A stretch of DNA of 64,000 nucleotides from contig CAWEMO010000003.1 in assembly GCA_963810195.1 (NCBI GenBank), forward strand, positions 124,001 to 188,000, given 5' to 3'. Positions within the stretch are counted from its first letter, which is position 1. Every line of letters begins with the position of its first letter. A program made the translations under genes and the position numbers. The notes below the pieces were generated by a model. The model searched no databases. It saw only the letters and a program-made list of their open reading frames with translations, and was not told where the DNA came from. This stretch comes from Chersky-840 sp963810195 (GTDB lineage Bacteria > Actinomycetota > Acidimicrobiia > Acidimicrobiales > UBA8190). Below are positions 18,614 to 26,954 of this stretch, in pieces.

Positions 18614-19459
18614 TCAGCCCCGGCGGGAGAAGCGAGAGCCCACCTTCCGACCGGTGTCGCTGCGGCGCGGGGACCAGCTCCAGCGACGGAGCGACACCAC
18701 GATCCCTCCCACCCCCCAGTAGGTGATGATCCGGATGTCGCCCCATGACCACCCCGACACGCCCGGCCGCAGGTCGAACGGGGTCGCGACGGCGAGGATC
18801 AAGTGGCGCACGGGGAAGTACGACGAGAACTGCGCCAGGGCCGAGTTCGGCGAGATTGGGTAATAGAGGCCGGACAGGAACAACAGCACGAAGAACACGA
18901 TGGCGAGCATCGGACCCGCCGCCTCCTGGTTGGGGATCAACGTGCTGGCCGCGATCCCCAGAGCCGTGAAGCAGATCGAGCCGACGACGAGGGCGACAAC
19001 CAGTGCCGCGACGTTGTGAGGAAGCACGACGTGGTACCCGAACTTCCCGATCGCGAGCAGCACGACGACCTGGACGCACGCGATGATCAAGGCGTTCACG
19101 AACACCGCGCCGAGCATGACCCAGGTGGGGAGCGGCGACAGGCGCAGGCGCTTCAAAAGCCCCATCTCGCGCCTGACCACCAGGGACACCGCCAGCGTGT
19201 TGAAGCACGCCGCCATGACCCCATAGGCGGCGAAGGCGGGCACCTGGTACTGGATCAGGTGCAGGCCGTGCAGCTGGGACAGGCGGGGGTTCCCGGAGGT
19301 GGAGGCGATCAGGACGAGGAAGATCACCGAGAACCCGATCGTGAACGCTGCCGCGATCGGGTTCAGCCAGAAGCCCAATTGCTCGTAGAAGACCTGGCGG
19401 CCCACGAGACGCAGGTCGCTCACACCCCGGACGGTCCCGGCCCGTGTGACGGTGCTCAT
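18614..19459 (-). CDS. ABC-2 type permease
   Basis: The 281-residue membrane protein has about six hydrophobic segments. VVRREMGLLKRLRLSPLPTWVMLGAVF is the ABC-2 coupling motif and LFLSGLYYPI the usual late segment. The tail is basic (RRWSWSPRRSDTGRK). It is translated from an ATG overlapping the stop of the ATPase gene (ATGA). Together they form an exporter separate from the DrrAB-like pair it converges on. The substrate is unknown. Confidence 0.9.
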   Translation of the reverse strand: MSTVTRAGTVRGVSDLRLVGRQVFYEQLGFWLNPIAAAFTIGFSVIFLVLIASTSGNPRLSQLHGLHLIQYQVPAFAAYGVMAACFNTLAVSLVVRREMGLLKRLRLSPLPTWVMLGAVFVNALIIACVQVVVLLAIGKFGYHVVLPHNVAALVVALVVGSICFTALGIAASTLIPNQEAAGPMLAIVFFVLLFLSGLYYPISPNSALAQFSSYFPVRHLILAVATPFDLRPGVSGWSWGDIRIITYWGVGGIVVSLRRWSWSPRRSDTGRKVGSRFSRRG

Positions 19460-20448
19460 GATCCGGGCCCCACGTCGGGCGGCGGGCCGGACTCCGTCCC
19501 GGGGGTCTCAGGTCGGTACCCCGTCAGGTTCAGATAGACGTCCTCGAGGGTGAGACGCTCCACGGTGAGACCGAGCACCGCGATGTCGTGGCTCAGTGCC
19601 CAGCCCGTCAGGCCGGCCAGGACCTCGATCTCGTTGTCCGTCCTGATCTCTACGGCACCGGCGTCCGAGAGCGTGGCGGAGGCCGCGAAAGGGAGTTCGG
19701 GAGCGGCGGTCCCGGGCGGAAGCCGGAACCGGATCGTCGCCTCCCCCACGTCGCGGCCACCGAGTGCCTCAGGGGTGCCCTCGGCGATGATCCGGCCTGC
19801 GTTGATCACCGCCACGCGGTCGGCCAGGGCCTCGGCCTCGTCCATGTAGTGGGTGGTGAGGATCACCGTGGTGCCACCGCCGGTCATGGACCGGACGAGA
19901 TCCCAGGCCCCGCGACGCGCCGAGGGGTCGAAGCCGGTGGTGGGCTCGTCGAGCACCAGCAGCTCGGGGTTCCCGATGATCCCGAGGCCGAGGTCGAGAC
20001 GGCGTTGCTGGCCCCCCGAGAGGGTCTTGACCCGTGCGTCTGCCTTGGCGCCGAGCCCGACGAGCTCGAGCACCTCGTCCACCGGCCGCGACCGGGGGTA
20101 GTAGCCGGCGTTGCGAGCAAGTGCCTGGCGGACCGACAAGAAGGGCTCGACGGCCAGTTCCTGCAGGACCACTCCCATGCGCTCGCGCAGCTGCCGGCTG
20201 GTGGCGGAATCGGCGGGGTCGTACCCGAGCACCTCGACCCGGCCCGAATCGCGCGGCCGGAAGCCCTCCAGGATCTCGATGGTGGTGGTCTTGCCGGCAC
20301 CATTGGGACCGAGGAGGGCGAAGACCTCACCCGGCTGCACCTCGAAGGCCACGTCCTTGACGGCGTCGACGTCGCCGTAGCGCTTGCTGAGCTGCTCGAC
20401 CGAGACTGCCGCCACGCTCTCCGAACCCCCTCGATGAGACGGGGCCAC
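19456..20448 (-). CDS. ABC transporter ATP-binding protein
   Basis: The 330-residue ATPase shows Walker A GPNGAGKT at about residues 44-51, signature LSGGQQRRLDLGLG, Walker B LLVLDEP and D-loop TTGFDP. H-loop TTHYMDEAEALADR and the C-terminal TLEDVYLNLTG are as in DrrA/CcmA-type exporters. GTG at 20448 has GGGGGTAGG upstream; an in-frame GTG at 20415 is the alternative. It is the first gene of the two-gene operon with the permease encoded after it. Confidence 0.92.
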   Translation of the reverse strand: MAPSHRGGSESVAAVSVEQLSKRYGDVDAVKDVAFEVQPGEVFALLGPNGAGKTTTIEILEGFRPRDSGRVEVLGYDPADSATSRQLRERMGVVLQELAVEPFLSVRQALARNAGYYPRSRPVDEVLELVGLGAKADARVKTLSGGQQRRLDLGLGIIGNPELLVLDEPTTGFDPSARRGAWDLVRSMTGGGTTVILTTHYMDEAEALADRVAVINAGRIIAEGTPEALGGRDVGEATIRFRLPPGTAAPELPFAASATLSDAGAVEIRTDNEIEVLAGLTGWALSHDIAVLGLTVERLTLEDVYLNLTGYRPETPGTESGPPPDVGPGS

Positions 20449-20466
20449 AACCTACCCCCAAGCGGC

Positions 20467-20508
20467 AACGACGGAACGCCCCATGAAAACGACGGAACGC
20501 CCCATGAA
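20467..20508. repeat. 21-bp tandem repeat, two copies
   Basis: AACGACGGAACGCCCCATGA followed by A occurs twice back to back, just upstream of the minus-strand ABC ATPase and ahead of the DUF1275 gene. Confidence 0.85.
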
Positions 20509-20648
20509 GTCGTCTCTCGGGGACCGCCTCACTCGCGGGATGGCCGTGGCTGAGCATGGGGCGACGTCGGTCGCCGATGACCGGTGCCGACCGGGCCAAT
20601 AACATCACGGGGAACGCCGCAGACATCCGGCGCGACCGAGGAGTCGTC

Positions 20649-21386
20649 ATGAGTTCATTCGTCGCAGAGGTCCGCCAGACCCTCATCCCCGACCGAGACG
20701 GCGAACACGGCCCGCTCCCGCCGCTGCTGCTCACCATGACGGTGGTGACCGGTCTGGTCGACTCGTTCAGCTATCTCGTCCTCGGTCACGTCTTCGTCGC
20801 CAACATGACCGGGAACGTCGTGTTCCTCGCTTTCGCCCTGGTGGGCGCACGCGGGTTCTCGATCCCGGCGTCGATCGCCGCGCTGGCGGCGTTCGGCGTG
20901 GGCGCCGTCATCGGCGGGCGCGTGTGCTCGAAGTTGGCGCAGGACCGGGCCCGCCTGATGAGCACCTGCACGACGATCCAGACGGGCTTCGTGGCGGCGG
21001 CCGTCATCCTCGCGGCGCTGAGCGCGGAACCCGTCGCCCAGGGCTTCCGCTACGGCCTGATCGGCGCGCTCGGGCTCTCCATGGGGATCCAGAACGCGGC
21101 GGCCCGAAAGCTCGCCGTGCCCGACCTCACCACCACCGTTCTCACGATGACGATCACCGGCATCACCGCCGATGGCCCGCTGGCGGCGAGAACCGGAGCT
21201 CACGCCGGGCGCCGCGGACTGTCGTTGACGGCCATGTTCGCGGGCGCCGTCGTGGGAGCGCTGTGCATCGTGCACTCCCAAGAGGTCTATCCGTTGGCGA
21301 TCGCCCTCGTCCTGGTCGCGATCGTGGGCGGGATCACCCGGATGCTCAGCGCCACCAACCCCGCCTGGGCCCGAGCCGACCGCTGA
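20649..21386 (+). CDS. DUF1275 (YoaK-type) membrane protein
   Basis: The 245-residue protein has six hydrophobic segments with the DUF1275 signature: TGLVDSFSYLVLGHVFVANMTGNVVFLAF near the start, and GLSMGIQNAAARKLAVPDLTTTVLTMTITG in the middle. The family is widespread; its function is not established, though transport is often assumed. ATG at 20649 is fixed by GAGGAG six bases upstream. Confidence 0.92.
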   Translation: MSSFVAEVRQTLIPDRDGEHGPLPPLLLTMTVVTGLVDSFSYLVLGHVFVANMTGNVVFLAFALVGARGFSIPASIAALAAFGVGAVIGGRVCSKLAQDRARLMSTCTTIQTGFVAAAVILAALSAEPVAQGFRYGLIGALGLSMGIQNAAARKLAVPDLTTTVLTMTITGITADGPLAARTGAHAGRRGLSLTAMFAGAVVGALCIVHSQEVYPLAIALVLVAIVGGITRMLSATNPAWARADR

Positions 21387-21408
21387 CGTCGCCAGGCAGA
21401 GACCTTGC

Positions 21409-22077
21409 TCAGCCCGGGTGTGGGGCTACCGGCCGGTTCACCCTGGGTCGCGTGATCTCGAAAAACCCGGGCTCCGCCGCGATCACCTGGACGGCATCCC
21501 ACAGGCGGAGAGCTGCTTCGCCGGTGGGGGCCGGCGCCATCACCGGGCCCTTGAACCCGTAGGGCGGGTCGGCCTGCACGACGATCGTCGGCGTCTGGGT
21601 CTTGGGCCCGCCGTAAGCGTAGGCGACCTCCATCGCCTCCATGATGGGCGCGTCCCACTTGTCGTCATCGGCCGCGCCGAGGAGTTCGGGGTCCAGCCCG
21701 GAGGCGGCCACGCACTGCGACAGCAGGGAGTCGTCACGCAACGCGCCCGCGGTGAAGAACCGGCGACCCCACTCGATATAGAGCGAATCGACGGCCTCCT
21801 CACCCGCCCGGGCCCGGGACGCCTCGAAGATGCGCAGCATCCGGTGCGAGAGGGCGTGACCCTCCAGCGCGGCGTCGCGGAGATGCTCCGGCACTGTGGG
21901 AGCCACGCCGTAGTCGTCGCGGATCTCGAGGCAGTACGACCGCCAGATGATCCCCAGGCCACGCTGGGGGGCAACCTCTCGGACCCAGAGCGCCGTGATC
22001 CAAGCCCACGGGCAACTGGGGTCCACGAACACCTCGGCGACCGGCACTCGCCCCAGGCTACCCCCAGGCTGCACCAT
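21409..22077 (-). CDS. DsbA-family oxidoreductase, mycothiol nitroreductase-like
   Basis: The 222-residue protein has a thioredoxin/DsbA layout: VAEVFVDPSCPWAWITALWV near the start, a helical insert, then TPTIVVQADPPYGFKGPVMAPAPTGEAALRLWD. The last part matches the Rv2466c (mycothiol-dependent nitroreductase) family. The active site here is CPWA where Rv2466c has CPWC, so only the nucleophilic cysteine is kept. ATG at 22077 is used; GTG at 22047 with GGGGCGA is also possible. Confidence 0.82.
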   Translation of the reverse strand: MVQPGGSLGRVPVAEVFVDPSCPWAWITALWVREVAPQRGLGIIWRSYCLEIRDDYGVAPTVPEHLRDAALEGHALSHRMLRIFEASRARAGEEAVDSLYIEWGRRFFTAGALRDDSLLSQCVAASGLDPELLGAADDDKWDAPIMEAMEVAYAYGGPKTQTPTIVVQADPPYGFKGPVMAPAPTGEAALRLWDAVQVIAAEPGFFEITRPRVNRPVAPHPG

Positions 22078-22080
22078 CAG

Positions 22081-22107
22081 TGTCCGGCGTGTCCGGCGTG
22101 TCCGGCG
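22081..22107. repeat. 9-bp tandem repeat, three exact copies plus decayed copies
   Basis: TGTCCGGCG is repeated three times exactly, and related CGTGTCC/CGTCCTG units continue to about 22180. It fills most of the divergent region between the DsbA-like gene and the HAD gene, where promoters for both should be. Confidence 0.75.
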
Positions 22108-22269
22108 TGTCCCGTGTGTCCCCCGTGTCCCGCGTACCCTGCACGTCCTGCGCGTCCTGGCGCCCTGGCGCCCTGAGATGCACCGGCCGTGCGCGGCTCC
22201 CGGGATGCGATCATGGCATGGCGCAGCTACTCGGACCCCGACTCCGACACAGGCCCCAGAGGAGGATCG

Positions 22270-22971
22270 TTGAGCCCCGGTGCCGTGATCTTCGATTTCT
22301 ACGGGACGCTCACCGTGCACACCTCGGCCTCGGTCCGCCGATCCGGGACGAGCCATGTGGCCCGGGCGCTGGGGATGCCCGCCGACGAGCTGTTCGACAC
22401 CATCTCGTCGACCTTCACCGAGCGAGCCACGGGGCGCTGCGGTGACATGCTCGCCACCATGAGGTGGGTCGCTGATCGCTGCGGGTACCACCCTTCGGAG
22501 GCGCAGCTGGCCGCTGCCTGCGCAGCGCGATCAGAGGTGGAGAGAGGGTTCACCCACATGCTGCGCGACGACGCCGTGGGCACACTCCACAGGCTACGCG
22601 AACGCGGGCTGCGCGTGGCCGTGGTGAGCGACTGCACCCACGAGCTCCCCGACCTGTGGACGAGCCTGTCCGTCGCGCCGTTGGTGGATGCCACGGTGTT
22701 CTCGGTCCTCATGGGAGAGCGCAAGCCTCACCCCTCGCTCTACCTGACCGCGTGCGAGCGCCTCGGGATCGCGCCTTCCGACGCGATCTATGTCGGCGAC
22801 GGTGGCAGCAACGAGCTGTCCGGAGCGAAGGCTGTGGGGATCCACGCCGTCCGCCTTGTCACCACCGATGCAGCCGACGCTCTGGTCTATGACGCGGAGC
22901 AGGGATGGACCGGACCGGTGATCCACAGCCTCACGGCCCTGGTGCCACTTGTGGTCCCCCACGAGCCGTGA
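22270..22971 (+). CDS. HAD-superfamily hydrolase
   Basis: The 233-residue protein has HAD motif I FDFYGTL at about residues 6-12, motif II VVSDCT, motif III lysine in GERKPHPSLY and motif IV YVGDGGSNEL. The second residue of the usual DxD pair is tyrosine, as in haloacid dehalogenases. Phosphatases need the second aspartate, so a dehalogenase-like or altered activity is possible. TTG at 22270 is the start because GGAGG lies about five bases upstream; upstream in-frame ATGs have no such site. Confidence 0.85.
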   Translation: MSPGAVIFDFYGTLTVHTSASVRRSGTSHVARALGMPADELFDTISSTFTERATGRCGDMLATMRWVADRCGYHPSEAQLAAACAARSEVERGFTHMLRDDAVGTLHRLRERGLRVAVVSDCTHELPDLWTSLSVAPLVDATVFSVLMGERKPHPSLYLTACERLGIAPSDAIYVGDGGSNELSGAKAVGIHAVRLVTTDAADALVYDAEQGWTGPVIHSLTALVPLVVPHEP

Positions 22972-23075
22972 GGGCGACGCATCCTCGGCAGGGAACTCCG
23001 GTAGGTTCACAGCCACCGGGCTCGACGCGCTCCACAACAGGGCGGCGGTCGGGCGGACCCCGAAGAGGAGAGACC

Positions 23076-23465
23076 ATGATCGGTGAGAAGGTCCAGCAAT
23101 TCAAGAACAAAGGCACCGACCTGAGCATATTGCAGGGGAAGATCGAGGAGTACCTGAAGTCGGACGGGTTCAGCACCTCCACCTCGGCACCGAGCCCGCA
23201 CGGCACGGTGCTGCAGGCGAAGAAAGGGGGCTTTCTGCGCGGCGTCGTGGACGCAGACCGGGCTTTGACGATCGTCATCTCGGGTGAACCGAACGACTTC
23301 ACCGTGCGCATCGGCATCGGCAAGTGGCTGCAGCACCTCGGCGTGGCCGCATTCGAGACACTGTTGCTGTCCGACCTCTTCCTCGTCGTCGACGTCGCGG
23401 AGACAGCCTGGAACTTCGAGATCGAGGACAAGCTCGTCAAGCAGATCGAATCGTTCATCGGATAG
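23076..23465 (+). CDS. hypothetical protein (129 aa)
   Basis: I do not recognise this soluble protein. It is alpha/beta with a lysine-rich start (MIGEKVQQFKNKGTDLS), a mid segment GTVLQAKKGGFLRGVVDADRALTIVISG and a C-terminal helix ending QIESFIG. A strong GAGGAG site precedes ATG 23076. It lies 12 bases before the next gene, so the two are probably one operon. Confidence 0.8.
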   Translation: MIGEKVQQFKNKGTDLSILQGKIEEYLKSDGFSTSTSAPSPHGTVLQAKKGGFLRGVVDADRALTIVISGEPNDFTVRIGIGKWLQHLGVAAFETLLLSDLFLVVDVAETAWNFEIEDKLVKQIESFIG

Positions 23466-23477
23466 GTGGGAGTAACG

Positions 23478-23942
23478 ATGGCTCTGCCGATAAAAGCCCG
23501 TGACCTGCCGGGCCGGATCACCACAGGTGCCTACATCATGCACGCGGGTCTGCAGAAATGGAACGCCGACGAGACGCGCGCCGCCGCGGTGCACGGCATG
23601 GCGGCGGCGGCGTTCCCGGTTCTCAAGAGGCTCCCCCCGAAGCAGTTCGTCCGGCTGCTCGCAATGAGCGAAGTCGGGACCGGAGCAGCTCTGCTCGCAC
23701 CGTTCGTGCCCACCGGCGTCGCCGGCGCAGCGCTGAGCGCCTTCTCCGGGGGCCTGCTGGCGATGTACGCACGCACTCCCGCCATGCACCTGCCCGGCAG
23801 CATCTGGCCCAGTCAGGCCGGAACCGCGGTCAGCAAGGACGTGTGGATGTTCGGCATCGGCCTGGGCTTTCTGGCCGATGCGTTGACGACGCGAGCGTAC
23901 GGCACTCGGGCCCGTGCCAGAAGGTCGCGCCCGGCAGACTGA
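23478..23942 (+). CDS. small membrane protein, DoxX-like
   Basis: The 154-residue protein has three to four hydrophobic segments (MSEVGTGAALLAPFV, AGAALSAFSGGLLAMY, DVWMFGIGLGFLADAL) and a basic tail. Its layout recalls DoxX-type proteins, with an amphipathic N-terminal part and TGAYIMHAGLQKW; this assignment is tentative. ATG 23478 has GGGAG six bases upstream and follows the previous gene by 12 bases. Confidence 0.75.
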   Translation: MALPIKARDLPGRITTGAYIMHAGLQKWNADETRAAAVHGMAAAAFPVLKRLPPKQFVRLLAMSEVGTGAALLAPFVPTGVAGAALSAFSGGLLAMYARTPAMHLPGSIWPSQAGTAVSKDVWMFGIGLGFLADALTTRAYGTRARARRSRPAD

Positions 23943-24029
23943 GGTCCCGAGCCCAATTCGCCGGCGCGGCGCGGCCACCGGTCCGAAGGTGTAAAGCAGC
24001 GCTGGCCAAGCTCGGGAACGGGAGCGATC

Positions 24030-25241
24030 TCAGCTTTGCCTGTGGGGCCGGGCACTTTGCGAATTGACTTCGTGCTCTGGAGGTCGTGCAGACATTTCGG
24101 GGGCACGAGAAAGGTCGCCTGTCTCCAACTCGGTCGCGTCACCGGCGGATGCCAGGGGGACGGTTCCCGGGACGGCAGACAAAAGAGCGTCGTAGATCGA
24201 ACGTCCGGATGCCACCAATCCAGTCACCACCTGCCCGACACCTTCGGCCCCGTTGACAACGCTCAGATTGGATCCACTGAGACCCTGGGCGAGCGACGCC
24301 ACGATGGCCGGCATCATCTCGACCATCTTCGAGGCGACGATGCGCTCGAGATTCCCGTCGGCGAGCGCCTCCGCCTGGGCACGCATCGCGTCGCGTTGCG
24401 CTTGAGCGAGTTTGACTGTCTTGTATGCCTCGGCATCGGCCGGCTTCTGCACCTCTGCCACCAGCTCGGCTTCACGCTTCTCGGCTTGCTTGGCCGCTAG
24501 GGCCGCCTGCTCCTCCGTCACCTTCTGTGCAGCCTTGGCCTGAGAGAGAGGCCCGGCTTGATCGGCCTCCGCCTGAGCAGCCTGCACCTCCGCACGGGCA
24601 CCCGCTTGTTTGATCTCGGAATCCCGGGTGAATCCCGCCTTCTGCGCGTTGGCCTCCTGCTCTCGCTCGGTAGCTGCCTGATCGGCTTGGGCTTGGGCAA
24701 TTCGAGCGTTCTTCTCGACCTCGGCGATGTGTGGGGCAGCAAGATTCTTGATGTACCCCGAAGGATCTCCGACCTCTTGGATCTGAAAGGCGTCCACCAC
24801 CAGTCCAAGTTTTTCCATCTCGTCGGACGAGGCCGACTTGACCTCCTGTGCGAGGCTGTTGCGATCGGTGATGATCTTCTCCACCGTCAGGCTGCCGACG
24901 ATCGAGCGCAGGTGACCGGCCAGGATCTGACCGACGAGGGACTCCATCTGGTCCTGCTGGTCGAGGAATCGCCGGGCGGCGTTGGCGATCGACTGGAAAT
25001 CGTCTGCGACTTTGAAGACGGCGACGGCCTGGACAGTCAGTGGTATTCCCTGACTGGTCACGCAGTTCTCTTCCAGCTCGGCTTCGTACAGATCGAGCGA
25101 GAGGATGCGCGCCCGCGATCGCCATGGCGCGACGAAGGTGCCGTGCCCGGTGACGATCCGGAACTGCGCCCCGTCGGCATCGCCCTTGGCGCCGGAGATG
25201 ACGAGCGCCTGGTTCGGCTCGGGAATTCTGTAGAAGAACAT
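24030..25241 (-). CDS. flotillin-like SPFH-domain protein
   Basis: The 403-residue protein starts MFFYRIPEPNQALVISG, a flotillin-type entry with only a short hydrophobic start. The SPFH (band 7) domain follows, with VTSQGIPLTVQAVAVFKV and LRSIVGSLTVEKIITDRNSLAQEV. A long Ala/Glu/Gln-rich coiled coil covers about residues 175-300. Flotillins form large membrane rings that organise microdomains. The C-terminal 60 residues are Pro/Ser/Ala-rich and variable. It is preceded by a small NfeD-like gene, the usual flotillin partner. Confidence 0.92.
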   Translation of the reverse strand: MFFYRIPEPNQALVISGAKGDADGAQFRIVTGHGTFVAPWRSRARILSLDLYEAELEENCVTSQGIPLTVQAVAVFKVADDFQSIANAARRFLDQQDQMESLVGQILAGHLRSIVGSLTVEKIITDRNSLAQEVKSASSDEMEKLGLVVDAFQIQEVGDPSGYIKNLAAPHIAEVEKNARIAQAQADQAATEREQEANAQKAGFTRDSEIKQAGARAEVQAAQAEADQAGPLSQAKAAQKVTEEQAALAAKQAEKREAELVAEVQKPADAEAYKTVKLAQAQRDAMRAQAEALADGNLERIVASKMVEMMPAIVASLAQGLSGSNLSVVNGAEGVGQVVTGLVASGRSIYDALLSAVPGTVPLASAGDATELETGDLSRAPEMSARPPEHEVNSQSARPHRQS

Positions 25242-25270
25242 GATGTCGACCCTTCGTCGTCTAAGAGCAA

Positions 25271-25483
25271 TCAGTATCCGGCGGCGGTAACCAAGACCGT
25301 GCGAGGTCCCGTTTGTTCCACCACGACAGCACGGGCATTCTTGGTCAGGGCCTCGTTACCTTGCGTATAGGCCGTAAACGCCTCGGAGCCACCCCGGACG
25401 CTCAGAATGACCTCGCCGGCTCCATCGGTCGGAATCGGAATCGACACGCGCCCCACCATGCCGGTCAGATCGTCGTCCATCAT
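25271..25483 (-). CDS. NfeD-like OB-fold protein, short form
   Basis: This 70-residue protein (MMDDDLTGMVGRVSIPIPTD...VLVTAAGY) looks like the soluble beta-barrel domain of NfeD proteins: GMVGRV, GEVILSVRGGSEAFTAY and ARAVVVEQTGPRTVLV. The membrane segments of full NfeD are absent. It ends 29 bases before the flotillin start on the same strand, matching the conserved NfeD-flotillin pairing. GAGGAG lies upstream of ATG 25483, about 13 bases away, rather far. Confidence 0.7.
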   Translation of the reverse strand: MMDDDLTGMVGRVSIPIPTDGAGEVILSVRGGSEAFTAYTQGNEALTKNARAVVVEQTGPRTVLVTAAGY

Positions 25484-25725
25484 CGAAGCGCAGAACTCCT
25501 CACCGCCATATCGGCATTGGATGCACGGCGCCATACATCCAGACCTCGAGCGTGATCGTATCCGCCGGTGAAAATGAGCGCTCGGGGCTCGTGCCGAGCG
25601 GCTCGCCTGGTCGGTATCCCCCCGATGCGGGCAGCCGTGGGCCCCCTAACGTGACGATGAAGGGCGAGGCTTCGTAACACAGTCGCAAACGGAATTCCTC
25701 TGGTGTCGCGCCGCCCGGAGGGTTC

Positions 25726-26067
25726 ATGATGATGGCGGTGCCCCAACTTCGTGCGGACCCGGTCCGCCGCCAGTGGTTCTCCGACGCCAGGGAGGACGGA
25801 CGGCGCATGGAGATCTCCTGGCACGCCCACGAGGAGCTGGTCGTTGTGAGCCTCTGGCACGGGTCGATCTGCCGGGCGACGTTCCAACTGCCGATCGATC
25901 AGGCGCCGACGCTCATCCAGACTCTTGCGGACGCCCTGGGTGACGCGGTGCAGACGAGGTCGTCGCCCCGAGCCAAGCGCAAGAAGACGTCCCTGCTCGA
26001 AATGGGCACCGAAAGGCTTCGCAAGCACGTGGCGGAGATCGTCGACATGGAGGGGCGCCCGCAGTAG
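25726..26067 (+). CDS. conserved small hypothetical protein (113 aa)
   Basis: ATG 25726 follows GGAGGG by four bases. The product (EISWHAHEELVVVSLWHGSICRATFQLPIDQAPTLIQTL) has a beta-rich core and a basic C-terminal helix. The core resembles small actinobacterial proteins of unknown role. No membrane segment or catalytic motif is seen. It is flanked by a gap of about 240 bases upstream and the methyltransferase downstream. Confidence 0.72.
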   Translation: MMMAVPQLRADPVRRQWFSDAREDGRRMEISWHAHEELVVVSLWHGSICRATFQLPIDQAPTLIQTLADALGDAVQTRSSPRAKRKKTSLLEMGTERLRKHVAEIVDMEGRPQ

Positions 26068-26120
26068 CCCGAGCCCGGCCGACCACTCCATCGGGCCACG
26101 GTGCGGGGGATACTGAGGCC

Positions 26121-26954
26121 GTGGACGGACCCCCGACGCGCCAGCCCTATTACCGCGAGAACCTCGCCCTCATCCATCACGAGGGGTTCGGGTTCCATGC
26201 CGACGCATGTGCCCCGGGCATCCTCGAGCTCCTGACCCCCGTGCGCGACCGCGACGGCCTCGTGGTGGAAGTCGGTTGTGGCAGCGGACTGCTCACCCGC
26301 CATCTGGTCGAGGCCGGACATCGGGTCATCGCCACCGACGCCTCGGACGCGATGCTCGACCTGGCCCGCCGGCACGCCCCGGGCGCCGAGGTGCGGCGGC
26401 TGCGCCTTCCCCATGACGGGGTCCCTTCCGCCGATGCGATCGTGTCGGTGGGTCACGTGTTGAGCTACCTCGACGACGAAGGGGCGGTCGACCGGGCACT
26501 GGTGGCACTGGCGGGCGCGCTCCGCCCCGGTGGCCTCCTCGCCATCGACCTCTGCGACCTGGCATGGGGCCGCGCCAGGCAACAGGCACCGCCCCAGGTC
26601 TGGCGCGGCGACCGATGGATCCTCGTGACCGAGTTCTCCGTCCCGTCACCGAACCGGTTCGAGCGGAAGATGACGACGTTCGTCCGGAACTCCGACGGCT
26701 CGTGGAACCGCGACGACGAGCGGCACGACAACGTCCTCGTCGACACGGCGCGCGTCCCGACGCTCCTCGCCGGGCACGGCATACAGGCATCGATCAGGGC
26801 CTCGTTCGGCAACGAGGAGCTGCCGGTGGGTCTCGTAGCCGTTATCGGCCGGCGGCCGGCGGCCGGCGGCCGGCGGCCGGCGGCCGGAGTGAGGATCGCG
26901 CCGCTGGTGGGTGCCTGTCAGGGCTTGCCCTGGGGGCGGACGATGCCCGTCTGA
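26121..26954 (+). CDS. class I SAM-dependent methyltransferase
   Basis: Motif I VVEVGCGSGLLTRHL is at about residues 48-62, followed by VIATDASDAMLDLARRHAP, DAIVSVGHVLSYL and LRPGGLLAIDLCD, all classic for class I methyltransferases. The substrate is not evident. The expected end is near VGLVAVIGRRP. After that the frame runs through a seven-base repeat and on into a tail antisense to the response-regulator gene (37-base overlap). The tail is probably an accident of the repeat. Confidence 0.85.
   Translation: MDGPPTRQPYYRENLALIHHEGFGFHADACAPGILELLTPVRDRDGLVVEVGCGSGLLTRHLVEAGHRVIATDASDAMLDLARRHAPGAEVRRLRLPHDGVPSADAIVSVGHVLSYLDDEGAVDRALVALAGALRPGGLLAIDLCDLAWGRARQQAPPQVWRGDRWILVTEFSVPSPNRFERKMTTFVRNSDGSWNRDDERHDNVLVDTARVPTLLAGHGIQASIRASFGNEELPVGLVAVIGRRPAAGGRRPAAGVRIAPLVGACQGLPWGRTMPV
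26847..26888 (+). repeat. 7-bp tandem repeat, six copies
   Basis: GGCCGGC is repeated five times exactly, plus a sixth copy ending in A, at the 3' end of the methyltransferase frame. The period is not a multiple of three, so gain or loss of a unit changes the C-terminal reading frame. Confidence 0.9.

Noticed and set aside
25480..26091. Minus-strand 203-residue frame
   Set aside because: It is antisense to the 25726 gene, which has a good ribosome site and protein-like sequence.
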